Source of the DNA: Achromobacter aegrifaciens
GTDB taxonomy: Bacteria; Pseudomonadota; Gammaproteobacteria; Burkholderiales; Burkholderiaceae_B
Reading direction: 5' to 3'
DNA length: 64,000 nucleotides
Assembly (NCBI RefSeq): GCF_902859735.1
Contig: NZ_CADIJY010000017.1
Coordinates: 1 to 64,000 of the forward strand
In this document: positions 33,893-41,715 of the stretch, piece after piece
Position numbering within the stretch: the first letter of the stretch is position 1
How the letters are laid out: every line of letters begins with the position of its first letter
Made by a program: the position numbers and the translations under genes
The notes under the pieces: generated by a model
The model's database searches: none
Seen by the model: only the letters and a program-made list of their open reading frames with translations
Told to the model about the DNA's origin: nothing

Positions 33893-34870
33893 TCAATCGA
33901 GCGAGATCTTGTTGGCGCGGATGACTTCGCCCCAGCGCGCCGATTCGGCGCGCGCCAGAGTCCTGAATTCATCAGGCGTTCCGGGCAGCGGCTCGAAGCC
34001 GAACTCGGCAAAGCGTTTCACCACGGCGGGATTGGCCAGCGCCGCATTCAGCTCCTGGTTCAGGCGCGCGACCGCTGGCGCCGGCATGCCCTTGGGGCCG
34101 AGCATGCCCTGGAACGCGAACACCTCGGCGTCCGGCACGCCCAGTTCGGCCAGCGTCGGCACATCCGGCAGCAGCGGCGAACGGGCCTGCGAGCCGATGG
34201 CCAGCGGCCGCACCTTGCCGGCCTTGATGATGGACGCGCCCGAAGCCAGGTCCAGGAACATTACCGGCACCTGCCCGCCCATCACGTCCTGCATGGCGGG
34301 CGCAGCGCCGCGGTAAGGCACGTGGGTCAGACGGGCGCCGGTCCGGCTCTGGAACAGCTCCATGGCCAGATGATGCGGCGAGCCGTTGCCGACCGAGGCG
34401 TAGTCCACCTTGCCCGGCTCGGCCTGCACGCGCGCCATGAACGTCTTGAAGTCCGCAGCCGGAAACGCCGGATTCACCACCAGCACAAGCGGAAACTTGC
34501 CGATGGCCCCGATATAGGTGAAGTCCTTTTCCGGACTGAAGGCCAGCTTGCGGAACAGGTGCTCGTTAAAGGCCAGCACGCCGTTGTCCGCCGACATGAC
34601 GGTGTAGCCGTCGGGTTTAGCGTTGGCGACCTGCTCCGCGCCGATATTGGTCGCGGCCCCCGGCCGGTTGTCGATGATGATCTGCTGGCCCAGCGCGGCG
34701 CGCATGGACTCGGCCAGCGTGCGCGCGAGGTTGTCGGTGCCTCCGCCCGCGGGATAAGGCACCACCCACTTGATCAGTTGGTCGGGATACTTGCCCTGGG
34801 CGCGGGCCAGCGGCGTGGCGGCGGCCAGGGCCGAGGCCCCCAGCGCCGCGAGGAAATGGCGTCGGTTCAA
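33893..34870 (-). CDS. Bug-family periplasmic solute receptor (TctC type)
   Basis: A 325-residue periplasmic receptor. A twin-arginine-like signal (MNRRHFLAALGASALAAATP, ending RAQ) is followed by WVVPYPAGGGTDNLARTLAE, the carboxylate-binding segment. Then come VVNPAFPAADFKTFMARVQ, YASVGNGSPHHLAMELFQ, and HVPYRGAAPAMQDVMGGQVP. Such receptors bind organic acids and are abundant in Bordetella and Achromobacter. No TctA/TctB membrane genes are nearby, as is common for orphans. TTG start at 34870 with AAAGGAG. Confidence 0.9.
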   Translation of the reverse strand: MNRRHFLAALGASALAAATPLARAQGKYPDQLIKWVVPYPAGGGTDNLARTLAESMRAALGQQIIIDNRPGAATNIGAEQVANAKPDGYTVMSADNGVLAFNEHLFRKLAFSPEKDFTYIGAIGKFPLVLVVNPAFPAADFKTFMARVQAEPGKVDYASVGNGSPHHLAMELFQSRTGARLTHVPYRGAAPAMQDVMGGQVPVMFLDLASGASIIKAGKVRPLAIGSQARSPLLPDVPTLAELGVPDAEVFAFQGMLGPKGMPAPAVARLNQELNAALANPAVVKRFAEFGFEPLPGTPDEFRTLARAESARWGEVIRANKISLD

Positions 34871-34900
34871 GTCTGTCTCCTTTGGAATGGTCGTCGCCGG

Positions 34901-35104
34901 TCAGTCGGCTGAAAGCGAAGGATTGGGCAGGTCAAGCAAGGCGTGCTCGATGGCGTCCAGGCAACGCTGCTCGTCCTGGACCTGCTCGAACAACAGCAGG
35001 GCCAGGCGCGCCAGAAACAAGGACTCACGCCCGCGCCCGGCGGTCGCGATGGCGTTGCTGCAGCGGGCATAGATACGGTCCTGGACCGCGGCGTCGACAA
35101 TCAT
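34901..35104 (-). CDS. DUF2783-like small protein coupled to the second monooxygenase
   Basis: A 67-residue protein (MIVDAAVQDRIYARC... ) sharing with the 7908-8135 protein the pattern [IV]Y...G..(E)SLFL..L.L.L...V.D. It begins inside the monooxygenase stop codon (ATGA). Small and helical with no signal peptide. Its presence beside both monooxygenases suggests a shared accessory role, though what it does is unknown. Confidence 0.75.
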   Translation of the reverse strand: MIVDAAVQDRIYARCSNAIATAGRGRESLFLARLALLLFEQVQDEQRCLDAIEHALLDLPNPSLSAD

Positions 35105-36744
35105 TGAATGGCTCCTTGCGCCCCACAGGCGCGTTCGATGGCGGACAGCACGGTGTCCAGCGATGGCGAACGCCACCGGCCGCAGACATGGCCGTCGGGC
35201 CGCAACAGATAGGCCATGCCGGCCTGCGGCGACTCCGCGTGCGCCGCAGGCGCGGCACAACGGCAAGGCAGAAACCGCCACGCAGGCGAAGCCGTCAGCG
35301 CTTCCAGCGCCTCCTGTTCCGGCCAGCCGCCGAACGCCAACAAAGTGAAACTGCCAGGCGTCAGCAGATCGGTCAGGTGCCCGCCGCCCGCCGTCCCGCC
35401 GTCCGTCAGCGGCGCGCCTGGCGCCCAATCGCCCCCGCCCTCGTCATCCGTCGACAAGGGCGATCCCGCATAGGCGATGGCTCGCGTCTGCCGCGGATTG
35501 ACCAGGCGCGCGATGCCCGGATGCCGGCCCGCCAGCGACAGGCAGGCCTCGCGCATCAGATCGAAGCCGCGATGCGGCGGCGACATGAACTCGGTACTGC
35601 GCATGGCGTTCTCGGCATTGATGTGGAACGCCTGCCGCCGTTCGCCGCAATAGCTGTCCAGCAGAGCATCCGCGCCCTTGCCTTGCAGCACGGCCGCCAG
35701 CTTCCAGACCAGGTTGTCGGCATCGTCAAAACCTGAATTCAAGCCGCGCACGCCGAAAATCGGCATGGCATGCGCGGCGTTGCCGGCGAACAGGATGCGG
35801 CCATGCCGATAGGCATCCAGCGTCATCGCGCCGGCGCGGTACACCGAAGTCCACACGGGCGTCCAGGGCAGATGTCCTTCGCCGATGGCGTCCAGATGCG
35901 TCTGCACGAATGCCTGCACCTGATCCGGCTGCAAGGCTTGCGCGGCATCCGCGCCGGCCGCCAGTTGATAGTCCACCCGCCAGATGTTGTCCGGCTGGCG
36001 ATGCATCAGGATGGTGGTCCCGCGCGCCCAGGGCGGGTCGAACCAGGCGCGGCGCTCCGCAGGATGGTCGCTGGCGAGCTCGATATCGACGATCGCGTAG
36101 CGGCCTTGATAGCCCGTACCCTTCAGCTCCAGACCCAGGCTGGAGCGTATGAAGCTCTGGCCACCATCGCAGGCCAGCAGCCAGTCGGCGCGCGTCTCGT
36201 AGCTGCCCAGCGGATTTTCGACCCGCACGCTCACGCCCCCGGCGTCGGGACGGCATTCGGCCACCTTGCTGGCCCAGCGAATATCCACCCGCCCCGGGAA
36301 GCGGCCATTGATGTCGTCGATGGCGTCCAGGAGGAACTGCTCGATGTAGTACTGCTGCAGATTGATCATCGGCGGGTACTTGTCGCCCGGCGTCGACGGC
36401 ATGTCGAACACCAGCACCTCCTCGGTGCCGTAAAAGCTGCGGCCCCGGGTCCAGGCCAGGCCTTTTTCCATGAAGGCCGGCGCCACGCCCAGGCGGTCCA
36501 GGATTTCCAGGCTGCGCCGCGAAATACAGGCCGCCCGGCTGCCCTCGCAGACCGAGTCGTCGGCCTCGATCACCACGCTGTCCAGGCCCAGTCGGGCCAG
36601 ACCCAGCGCGGCCGCCAGCCCCACCGGACCGCCGCCCGCAATCAGCACGCGATGATGCCGGGCCTCACCGCCTTCCGCGTTGAGCCGGGGCAGCGACGGC
36701 GGGTAGCGCCGGTACTCGAAGGGTCCGATTCTTTCCAAGGGCAT
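35101..36744 (-). CDS. FAD-dependent aromatic monooxygenase, second paralog
   Basis: A 547-residue class A flavin hydroxylase homologous to the 6286-7911 protein. It has the FAD site VLIAGGGPVGLAAALGLARL, CEGSRAACISRRSLEI, WTRGRSFYGTEEVLVFDMP, DGGQSFIRSSLGLE, and the GNAAHAMPIFGVRGLN motif. In that last motif, Asn replaces Asp in the usual GD (the other copy has GDAAH), which may affect flavin binding. A C-terminal thioredoxin-like domain follows. It is likely the first catalytic step of the aromatic operon. ATG 36744 is preferred over TTG 36750 on ribosome-site spacing. Confidence 0.87.
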   Translation of the reverse strand: MPLERIGPFEYRRYPPSLPRLNAEGGEARHHRVLIAGGGPVGLAAALGLARLGLDSVVIEADDSVCEGSRAACISRRSLEILDRLGVAPAFMEKGLAWTRGRSFYGTEEVLVFDMPSTPGDKYPPMINLQQYYIEQFLLDAIDDINGRFPGRVDIRWASKVAECRPDAGGVSVRVENPLGSYETRADWLLACDGGQSFIRSSLGLELKGTGYQGRYAIVDIELASDHPAERRAWFDPPWARGTTILMHRQPDNIWRVDYQLAAGADAAQALQPDQVQAFVQTHLDAIGEGHLPWTPVWTSVYRAGAMTLDAYRHGRILFAGNAAHAMPIFGVRGLNSGFDDADNLVWKLAAVLQGKGADALLDSYCGERRQAFHINAENAMRSTEFMSPPHRGFDLMREACLSLAGRHPGIARLVNPRQTRAIAYAGSPLSTDDEGGGDWAPGAPLTDGGTAGGGHLTDLLTPGSFTLLAFGGWPEQEALEALTASPAWRFLPCRCAAPAAHAESPQAGMAYLLRPDGHVCGRWRSPSLDTVLSAIERACGAQGAIQ

Positions 36745-36821
36745 GCGCAAGTCCTGAACGTGTCATCAAAAAAAGGCCGTATTGGCTTGCGTCATATTCT
36801 GCGGGGCCGGACTGATTAATA

Positions 36822-36841
36822 TGTCCTAATTAATCAGGACA
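36822..36841. promoter_or_regulatory. Operator palindrome between monooxygenase and LuxR genes
   Basis: A 20-bp palindrome with arms TGTCCT and AGGACA around an ATTAAT centre; 9 of 10 pairs match. It overlaps the AGGACAG ribosome site of the LuxR-type gene and lies 78 bp before the monooxygenase start. Confidence 0.6.
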
Positions 36842-36853
36842 GACTAACCCGCT

Positions 36854-37657
36854 ATGAAATTGCTGCCGCTGCCGCCGCGGCCCCTTCCTCCCAGCCAGGC
36901 GCTGAGCATTGCACTGATGAATGCAATCGGCGCCGAAAACTTCGCCGCCGGGGTGCTGGACGCGCTGGGCACCACCTTGCCCGCCAGTCATTGCACGGTG
37001 TTTGCGCTGCGCAGCAGCGGGCGTGTGGAAGCCGTTTCGAGCGCCAGCGCCATCGGTGAAGTCGCAACGCTGACCGCCATCGAATACATGCGCCTGGGCT
37101 TCGACAAGCAGGACTCCAACATGATCTGGCTGTCCCGGCGCAAACCCGCCAAAGCGCGCCAACTCTGGATCGGGCATCAATTCGCCGAAGAGGTCGCCGA
37201 TGCCCACTACCGCCGCGTCTGCTATGACGAGCCCGGCATACGCGAACGCATGTCGCTGCTGGCCGTGTTCCCTGACGGCTACCGGGTGGCGGTCAGTCTG
37301 CACCGGAACTTTTCGTATCCGGACTACGGTCCCAAGGACTTCGAGCGCATATCGCAACACGCGTCGCTGATCGCGGCGGCAGTCATGCGCCATGTCCAGG
37401 TGACCCGGCGCGCGCCCGCGGACCAGCCGCTGCAGGTACAACTCTTGACCAAGCTATCGGGCCGCGAACGGCAACTGATCACGCATGTGCTCGACGGACT
37501 GACCACCAAGGAAGCAGCCCTGGAAATGGGCGTGTCCGAGACCACTGCCCTGACCTATCGCTACCGGGCCTTCCAGCATCTGGGCGTGCGCAACCATCGG
37601 GAGCTCATGGCGCTGCTGGGCACAAGCCTTCCCAAGCGCGGCAGGCCGGCGCGCTGA
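36854..37657 (+). CDS. LuxR-type transcriptional regulator
   Basis: A 267-residue regulator. The C-terminal GerE HTH spans about residues 200-255 (LSGRERQLITHVLDGLTTKE, AALEMGVSETTALTYRYRAF, HLGVRNHRELMALLG). The N-terminal region has no receiver motif and no clear autoinducer-domain signature, so its ligand is unknown; the position suggests an aromatic inducer. It is divergent from the hydroxylase operon and probably controls it through the palindrome at 36822. ATG 36854. Confidence 0.85.
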   Translation: MKLLPLPPRPLPPSQALSIALMNAIGAENFAAGVLDALGTTLPASHCTVFALRSSGRVEAVSSASAIGEVATLTAIEYMRLGFDKQDSNMIWLSRRKPAKARQLWIGHQFAEEVADAHYRRVCYDEPGIRERMSLLAVFPDGYRVAVSLHRNFSYPDYGPKDFERISQHASLIAAAVMRHVQVTRRAPADQPLQVQLLTKLSGRERQLITHVLDGLTTKEAALEMGVSETTALTYRYRAFQHLGVRNHRELMALLGTSLPKRGRPAR

Positions 37658-37682
37658 CCCAAATTCCGGGCGACAGCCGGCA

Positions 37683-38648
37683 TCACGGCAGGGCCAGTCC
37701 CGCGGAGTCCATAAGACCGGATTTTTGCGCGCTGGACCGCCTTTCCTTGGACGCTGCGAACATGGAGTCCCGTGTGGCGATCAGGCAATCGATGAAGCAC
37801 TCGGCGGCCGGCGTGGGCGGCGACTCCTTTTTTGCCAGGATCGAAATGCGGGCAGAAGGCAACTCATGCGCCAACGGCATCATGCGCATGTTCGCCGGCA
37901 GGAGGTCATGCTCGAACAAAGGGCGTACGAAAATGCCCAGCGCATCGCTTTTTGCCATGATGGCCAACGCCACTGCCACCGAATGGCAGGAAATGGTGTC
38001 GCGCGGCAAAGACAGGCCGTGCGCGGCGAAAGCCAGCCTCAGCAGGTTTGTGGGGGCTTCCGGGTTGCCCGGCACGAGCCAGGGCGCGTCATGCAACTCA
38101 GCCAGGCTGCGCGCCTTGCGCAGCGGATGCCCCAGACGCGCGCCGACCGCGAGCGGCAGCGTGAACAGCGGACGATGCGCGAAACCGTCGATGATCTCGC
38201 CGTCGTACTCGGTTTGCACCAGAAAATCGTAGCGTCCGGACTCCAGCTGCTCATGGCTGTAAGGCGGCGCCACTTCATTGAACGAAACCGCCACGCGCGG
38301 CATGCGCGCGCGGAATGCAACCAGCGCGTCCGGCACGACGACCAGCGCCGCCGAGCTCACGGCCAGGTTCAACGTACCGCCTTCACCATCGCGCATCTGA
38401 CCGATTTCCTCACGCGCGCGGCGGGTCTCCTGCAGGATGACGATGGCCCGCTTGTACAGCGCCTCGCCGTAGGTAGTCAGCTCCACACCCTTGACGCTGC
38501 GGCGCACGAGATCGACCCCCACGGTCTGTTCGAGTTCGCGCAAGCTGCGGGTCGCGGCGGGCTGCGTCACGGAGAGCGCTCGCGCCGCGGCGCGGATGCT
38601 GCCGTGCTCGGCGATCAACGCGAAGGCGCGCAATTGGCGTAGGTTCAT
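37683..38648 (-). CDS. LysR-family transcriptional regulator
   Basis: A 321-residue LTTR. The HTH is MNLRQLRAFALIAEHGSIRA with AARALSVTQPAATRSLRELE. The effector domain starts near residue 90 (GTLNLAVSSAALVVVPDALV). It reads away from the MFS/DUF2817 operon across a 629-bp gap that contains the duplicated leader, so it could regulate that operon. It is convergent with the LuxR gene. ATG 38648. Confidence 0.9.
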   Translation of the reverse strand: MNLRQLRAFALIAEHGSIRAAARALSVTQPAATRSLRELEQTVGVDLVRRSVKGVELTTYGEALYKRAIVILQETRRAREEIGQMRDGEGGTLNLAVSSAALVVVPDALVAFRARMPRVAVSFNEVAPPYSHEQLESGRYDFLVQTEYDGEIIDGFAHRPLFTLPLAVGARLGHPLRKARSLAELHDAPWLVPGNPEAPTNLLRLAFAAHGLSLPRDTISCHSVAVALAIMAKSDALGIFVRPLFEHDLLPANMRMMPLAHELPSARISILAKKESPPTPAAECFIDCLIATRDSMFAASKERRSSAQKSGLMDSAGLALP

Positions 38649-39277
38649 GCGTTCGGCTCCGGCGGACTTTTGCGGAATACAAAAGGACAGATCACTGCGC
38701 GCAACTTCGGTTTTTCATTCTATGGCAACCATATAGCAGCGGCGCACAGATGTGCTCGCGCGGAATTCACCGGCAGCCTGCGGCAGGAACGCCGCGACCG
38801 GCGCGGCCACCATTCATGCAAGCCACGATTCGCCCCCCCGGGGTATATGCGCAGGACTTTCCAGGTCACCCGCCCTATAAGGAAAAGTATTCATTAGAAC
38901 GCAAATCCTGTCTTTTTCTTATTTCAAGGCGTCCTTATAGTGCCTCTCAAAGAAGGGGGGCCGAGACCCGGATGCACAGACCGCGCTCCCCCCCAGAGAC
39001 ACCAGGGAAAACCATGCCTGCCGATCGGCATGGCCGCCCCATGGCGACACTGACGCGCCTGTGGCGTGACTTCCCGAATCTGAATCGCCATTCCATGTTG
39101 GCGACCGGATCAAAACACTGGGGGAAAGGGAGGCTGCTCTATATAAAAAAGTGTTCACCAAATCGAATTTTCTTTCTTTTTCTTATCCAAGGGCATCCGT
39201 ATAGTGCCCTTCGAGAGGCGAGCCCAAGGCCCGGGACCACGGATCGGCGCACCTCTCACCAGACACCAGGGGAAACC
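38649..39277. other. Long intergenic leader region
   Basis: A 629-bp gap between divergent lysR and the MFS gene. It is more AT-rich than its neighbours from about 38,870 to 39,190. It holds two copies of a 135-bp repeat, described separately. The frame is open from 38750 into the MFS gene, but the composition and repeat content argue against coding. Confidence 0.6.
38882..39016 (+). repeat. Leader repeat copy 1 (promoter-like module plus RBS/ATG)
   Basis: Begins GAAAAGTATTC, contains TCTTTTTCTTA and GTCCTTATAGT (TATAGT at 38936-38941), and ends CACCAGGGAAAACCATG. Copy 2 has the same length and identical 54-bp spacing from the A-rich start to TATAGT. By hand, 86 of 135 positions match copy 2. 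Confidence 0.65.
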
Positions 39278-39280
39278 ATG
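39146..39280 (+). repeat. Leader repeat copy 2, ending at the MFS start codon
   Basis: Begins AAAAAGTGTTC, contains TCTTTTTCTTA and ATCCGTATAGT (TATAGT at 39200-39205), and ends CACCAGGGGAAACCATG. That ATG is the MFS start at 39278. It is likely the active promoter and ribosome site of the MFS operon. Confidence 0.65.
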
Positions 39281-40624
39281 TCTATCGCAATCGCAGCGAC
39301 CGCGTCCAACGCGCTCCACACGCCGTCCATGCGCCGGCGCGTCATCGCTGGCACCACCATCGGCAACGCACTTGAATTCTTCGATTTCACCGTTTTCACC
39401 TTTCTGATGCTGGTGCTCGGCCCGCTGTTCTTCCCGGCCGCCTCGGGCTACGGCCAATTGCTCTTGACCACCGCCACCTTCGGCGTCGGATTCCTGATGC
39501 GCCCCGTGGGCGGCATGCTCATCGGCTCCTATGCCGACCGCCACGGCCGCCGTGCGGCCATGACGCTGACGCTGTGGATGATGGGCCTGGGCTGTGCCTT
39601 GATCGCCGTGGCCCCCACGTATGCGCAAATGGGCATGGTCGGCCCGGTCATGATGGTGCTGGCCCGACTGATCCAGGGCTTCGCCGCGGGCGGCGAGGTC
39701 GGCGCCTCCACCACCCTGCTGGTTGAACATGCGCCACGAGGCAAGCGCGCCTTCTATTCCAGTTGGCAGTTCGGCAGCCAGTCGCTGGGCGTAATGCTTG
39801 GCGCACTGGTCGTGACGCTGCTGACCATGGGGCTGACAACGGAACAGATGCAGGCCTGGGGCTGGCGCGTGCCATTCGTGATCGGCATCCTGACCGTGCC
39901 CGTGGGCGCCTACATCCGCCGCAACCTCGAAGAAACGCTGACCAGCTCGCCTCAAAACACCGGCAAACCGCAACGCGCGACCGCGCACCGCGCCACCACT
40001 CACCAACCTTTGCGCCGCGTCTTCGCCGACTACAAGGTCACCATACTCAAGGGCATCCTGTTGCTCATCGGCGGCATGGTCAGCACGCAGATCCTCAGCT
40101 TCTACATGCCAGCCTATGCCAACCGGGAATTGGGTTTGCCGGCGACGTCCACGCTGTCGGCAAGCGTCGTGTTCGGCGCTGTCGGCTTCCTGATTGCGCC
40201 ATTTGTCGGCATGCTTGCGGACCGCTATGGCCGCAAGCGCGTGATCTTCTGGTCGCGCCTGGCGACCCTGATCGTCCTGCTGCCCTGCTTCCAGTGGCTG
40301 ATGACTGCACCCAGCACCGAACGGCTGATGTTGCTCGTCGCCCTGTTTGCGGTACTGGTGGCGCTGCAGTCGGCGCCGGCATTCACGATGCTTCCCGAAC
40401 TCTTCCCCAAGGCCGTACGCACGACGGGCATGTCGGTCGTGTACGGACTGGGCATCTCCGTGTTCGGCGGCTTCGCGCAGTTCTTCGTGACCTGGCTGCT
40501 GCACGTGACCGGCAACTCCATGGCGCCGGCGTGGTTCCTGATGGTGGCCATAGCGCTTTCAACGGTCGTGCTGTTCTGGATCGACGACCGCACCCACGAC
40601 GACATCGACGCTCAGGAGGCCTGA
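39278..40624 (+). CDS. MFS transporter, metabolite:H+ symporter family
   Basis: A 448-residue importer with 12 membrane segments. TM1 signature is IAGTTIGNALEFFDFTVFTF; then SYADRHGRRAAMTLTLWMMG and MVLARLIQGFAAGGEVGAS. A short linker of about 25 Arg/His/Thr residues lies between the two halves (ENLTSSPQ-like region). ATG 39278 has the ribosome site AGGGGAAACC. The open frame further upstream is not supported. It is coupled to the first DUF2817 gene by a TGATG overlap. The substrate is unknown, but the neighbours suggest an amino acid derivative or peptide. Confidence 0.88.
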   Translation: MSIAIAATASNALHTPSMRRRVIAGTTIGNALEFFDFTVFTFLMLVLGPLFFPAASGYGQLLLTTATFGVGFLMRPVGGMLIGSYADRHGRRAAMTLTLWMMGLGCALIAVAPTYAQMGMVGPVMMVLARLIQGFAAGGEVGASTTLLVEHAPRGKRAFYSSWQFGSQSLGVMLGALVVTLLTMGLTTEQMQAWGWRVPFVIGILTVPVGAYIRRNLEETLTSSPQNTGKPQRATAHRATTHQPLRRVFADYKVTILKGILLLIGGMVSTQILSFYMPAYANRELGLPATSTLSASVVFGAVGFLIAPFVGMLADRYGRKRVIFWSRLATLIVLLPCFQWLMTAPSTERLMLLVALFAVLVALQSAPAFTMLPELFPKAVRTTGMSVVYGLGISVFGGFAQFFVTWLLHVTGNSMAPAWFLMVAIALSTVVLFWIDDRTHDDIDAQEA

Positions 40625-41715
40625 TGCAGCTCGGTTCCAGCTACTTCTCGCGCAGCTACGAAGAGGCTCGCCACCGTTTCGTGCTCGCGGCCAAACCACT
40701 GGCCACGCACTTTCAATCCTACGTCATCGAACCCGCGGGCCGCGCAGGCGAAGCGTTGGCAACCGATGTCGCGTTGATCGGTCCGCCGGACGCGGAACGG
40801 CTGTTGATCATGACCTCCGCCACGCATGGCGTGGAAGGCTTTTGCGGCTCGGGCTGCCAACTGGCCCTGCTGGACGACGCCGCCATGCTGGAACGCGCCC
40901 GCAAGGCCGGCGTGGCTTTGCTGCTCGTGCACGCAATCAACCCTTACGGGTTTTCCTGGCTGGCGCGTACGAACGAAGACAATGTCGACCTGAACCGCAA
41001 TGACCAGATCTTCGACGGACGTCCCCTGCCGCAGAACCCTGGATATGCCGAAGTACACGATCTGCTGCTGCCCAAGGAATGGCCGCCCGCCCCGTCGAAC
41101 ATCGCGCGAATCGAAGCCTACATCGCCGAGCACGGCCGGGCGGCTTTTGCCCAGGTCGTGACCCGCGGGCAGTACACCCACGCCGACGGACTGTTCTTCG
41201 GCGGCAACCACACCACTGCGTCGCTACTGAATCTTCGCCATATATTGCAGCAGCACGGCAGCCGCAGCAAACATATCGGCTGGATCGACGTGCATACAGG
41301 ATTGGGGCCTCGTGGTCACGGCGAGAAAATCTACGCGGGCCGCCGCGACGCTGCCGCGGTCGCCAGGGCCCGCCAATGGTGGGGCAGCGATATCGCGGTT
41401 CCCTACGAAGGCAGTTCCGCATCGGTGGACATTACCGGCCAGTTGGCGGGCCTGATCTACCAGACTTGTCCGGACGCCTTGCACACGCCGATGGCGCTGG
41501 AGTTCGGCACCGTGCCCCTTGACGTCATGATCGAAGCGCTGCGCGGCCGCAACTGGTTGCTCGCTCATCCAGAGGCCGACGACGCCAAGCGCGACGCCAT
41601 CCTGAGCGCCACGCTGGATGCGTTCTACTGCAACGCCGCCGATTGGCACGGCATGATCCTGGGCCAAAGCCGCGTGGCCGTTCTGCAAGCCCTGTCCGGC
41701 TTACAGGAGGCCTGA
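40624..41715 (+). CDS. DUF2817 / M14-like zinc carboxypeptidase-family protein
   Basis: A 363-residue protein resembling M14/succinylglutamate-desuccinylase-like hydrolases (DUF2817). The putative zinc site is H-x-x-E in SATHGVEGFCGSGCQ, then the later ligand in GWIDVHTGLGPRGHGEK and the catalytic-type Glu in MALEFGTVP. It also has NPYGFSWLARTNEDNVDLNR, a substrate-binding Asn/Arg segment typical of the family. It would remove an acyl or amino acid group from a small substrate; no signal peptide, so cytoplasmic. ATG overlaps the MFS stop (TGATG), and its own stop overlaps the next copy the same way. Confidence 0.85.
   Translation: MQLGSSYFSRSYEEARHRFVLAAKPLATHFQSYVIEPAGRAGEALATDVALIGPPDAERLLIMTSATHGVEGFCGSGCQLALLDDAAMLERARKAGVALLLVHAINPYGFSWLARTNEDNVDLNRNDQIFDGRPLPQNPGYAEVHDLLLPKEWPPAPSNIARIEAYIAEHGRAAFAQVVTRGQYTHADGLFFGGNHTTASLLNLRHILQQHGSRSKHIGWIDVHTGLGPRGHGEKIYAGRRDAAAVARARQWWGSDIAVPYEGSSASVDITGQLAGLIYQTCPDALHTPMALEFGTVPLDVMIEALRGRNWLLAHPEADDAKRDAILSATLDAFYCNAADWHGMILGQSRVAVLQALSGLQEA

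Noticed and set aside
38750-39277. In-frame N-terminal extension of the MFS transporter (176 codons, or 88 from ATG 39014)
   Set aside because: It covers the promoter-like repeats, has odd composition, and the MFS TM1 signature fits a start at 39278 with its own ribosome site.
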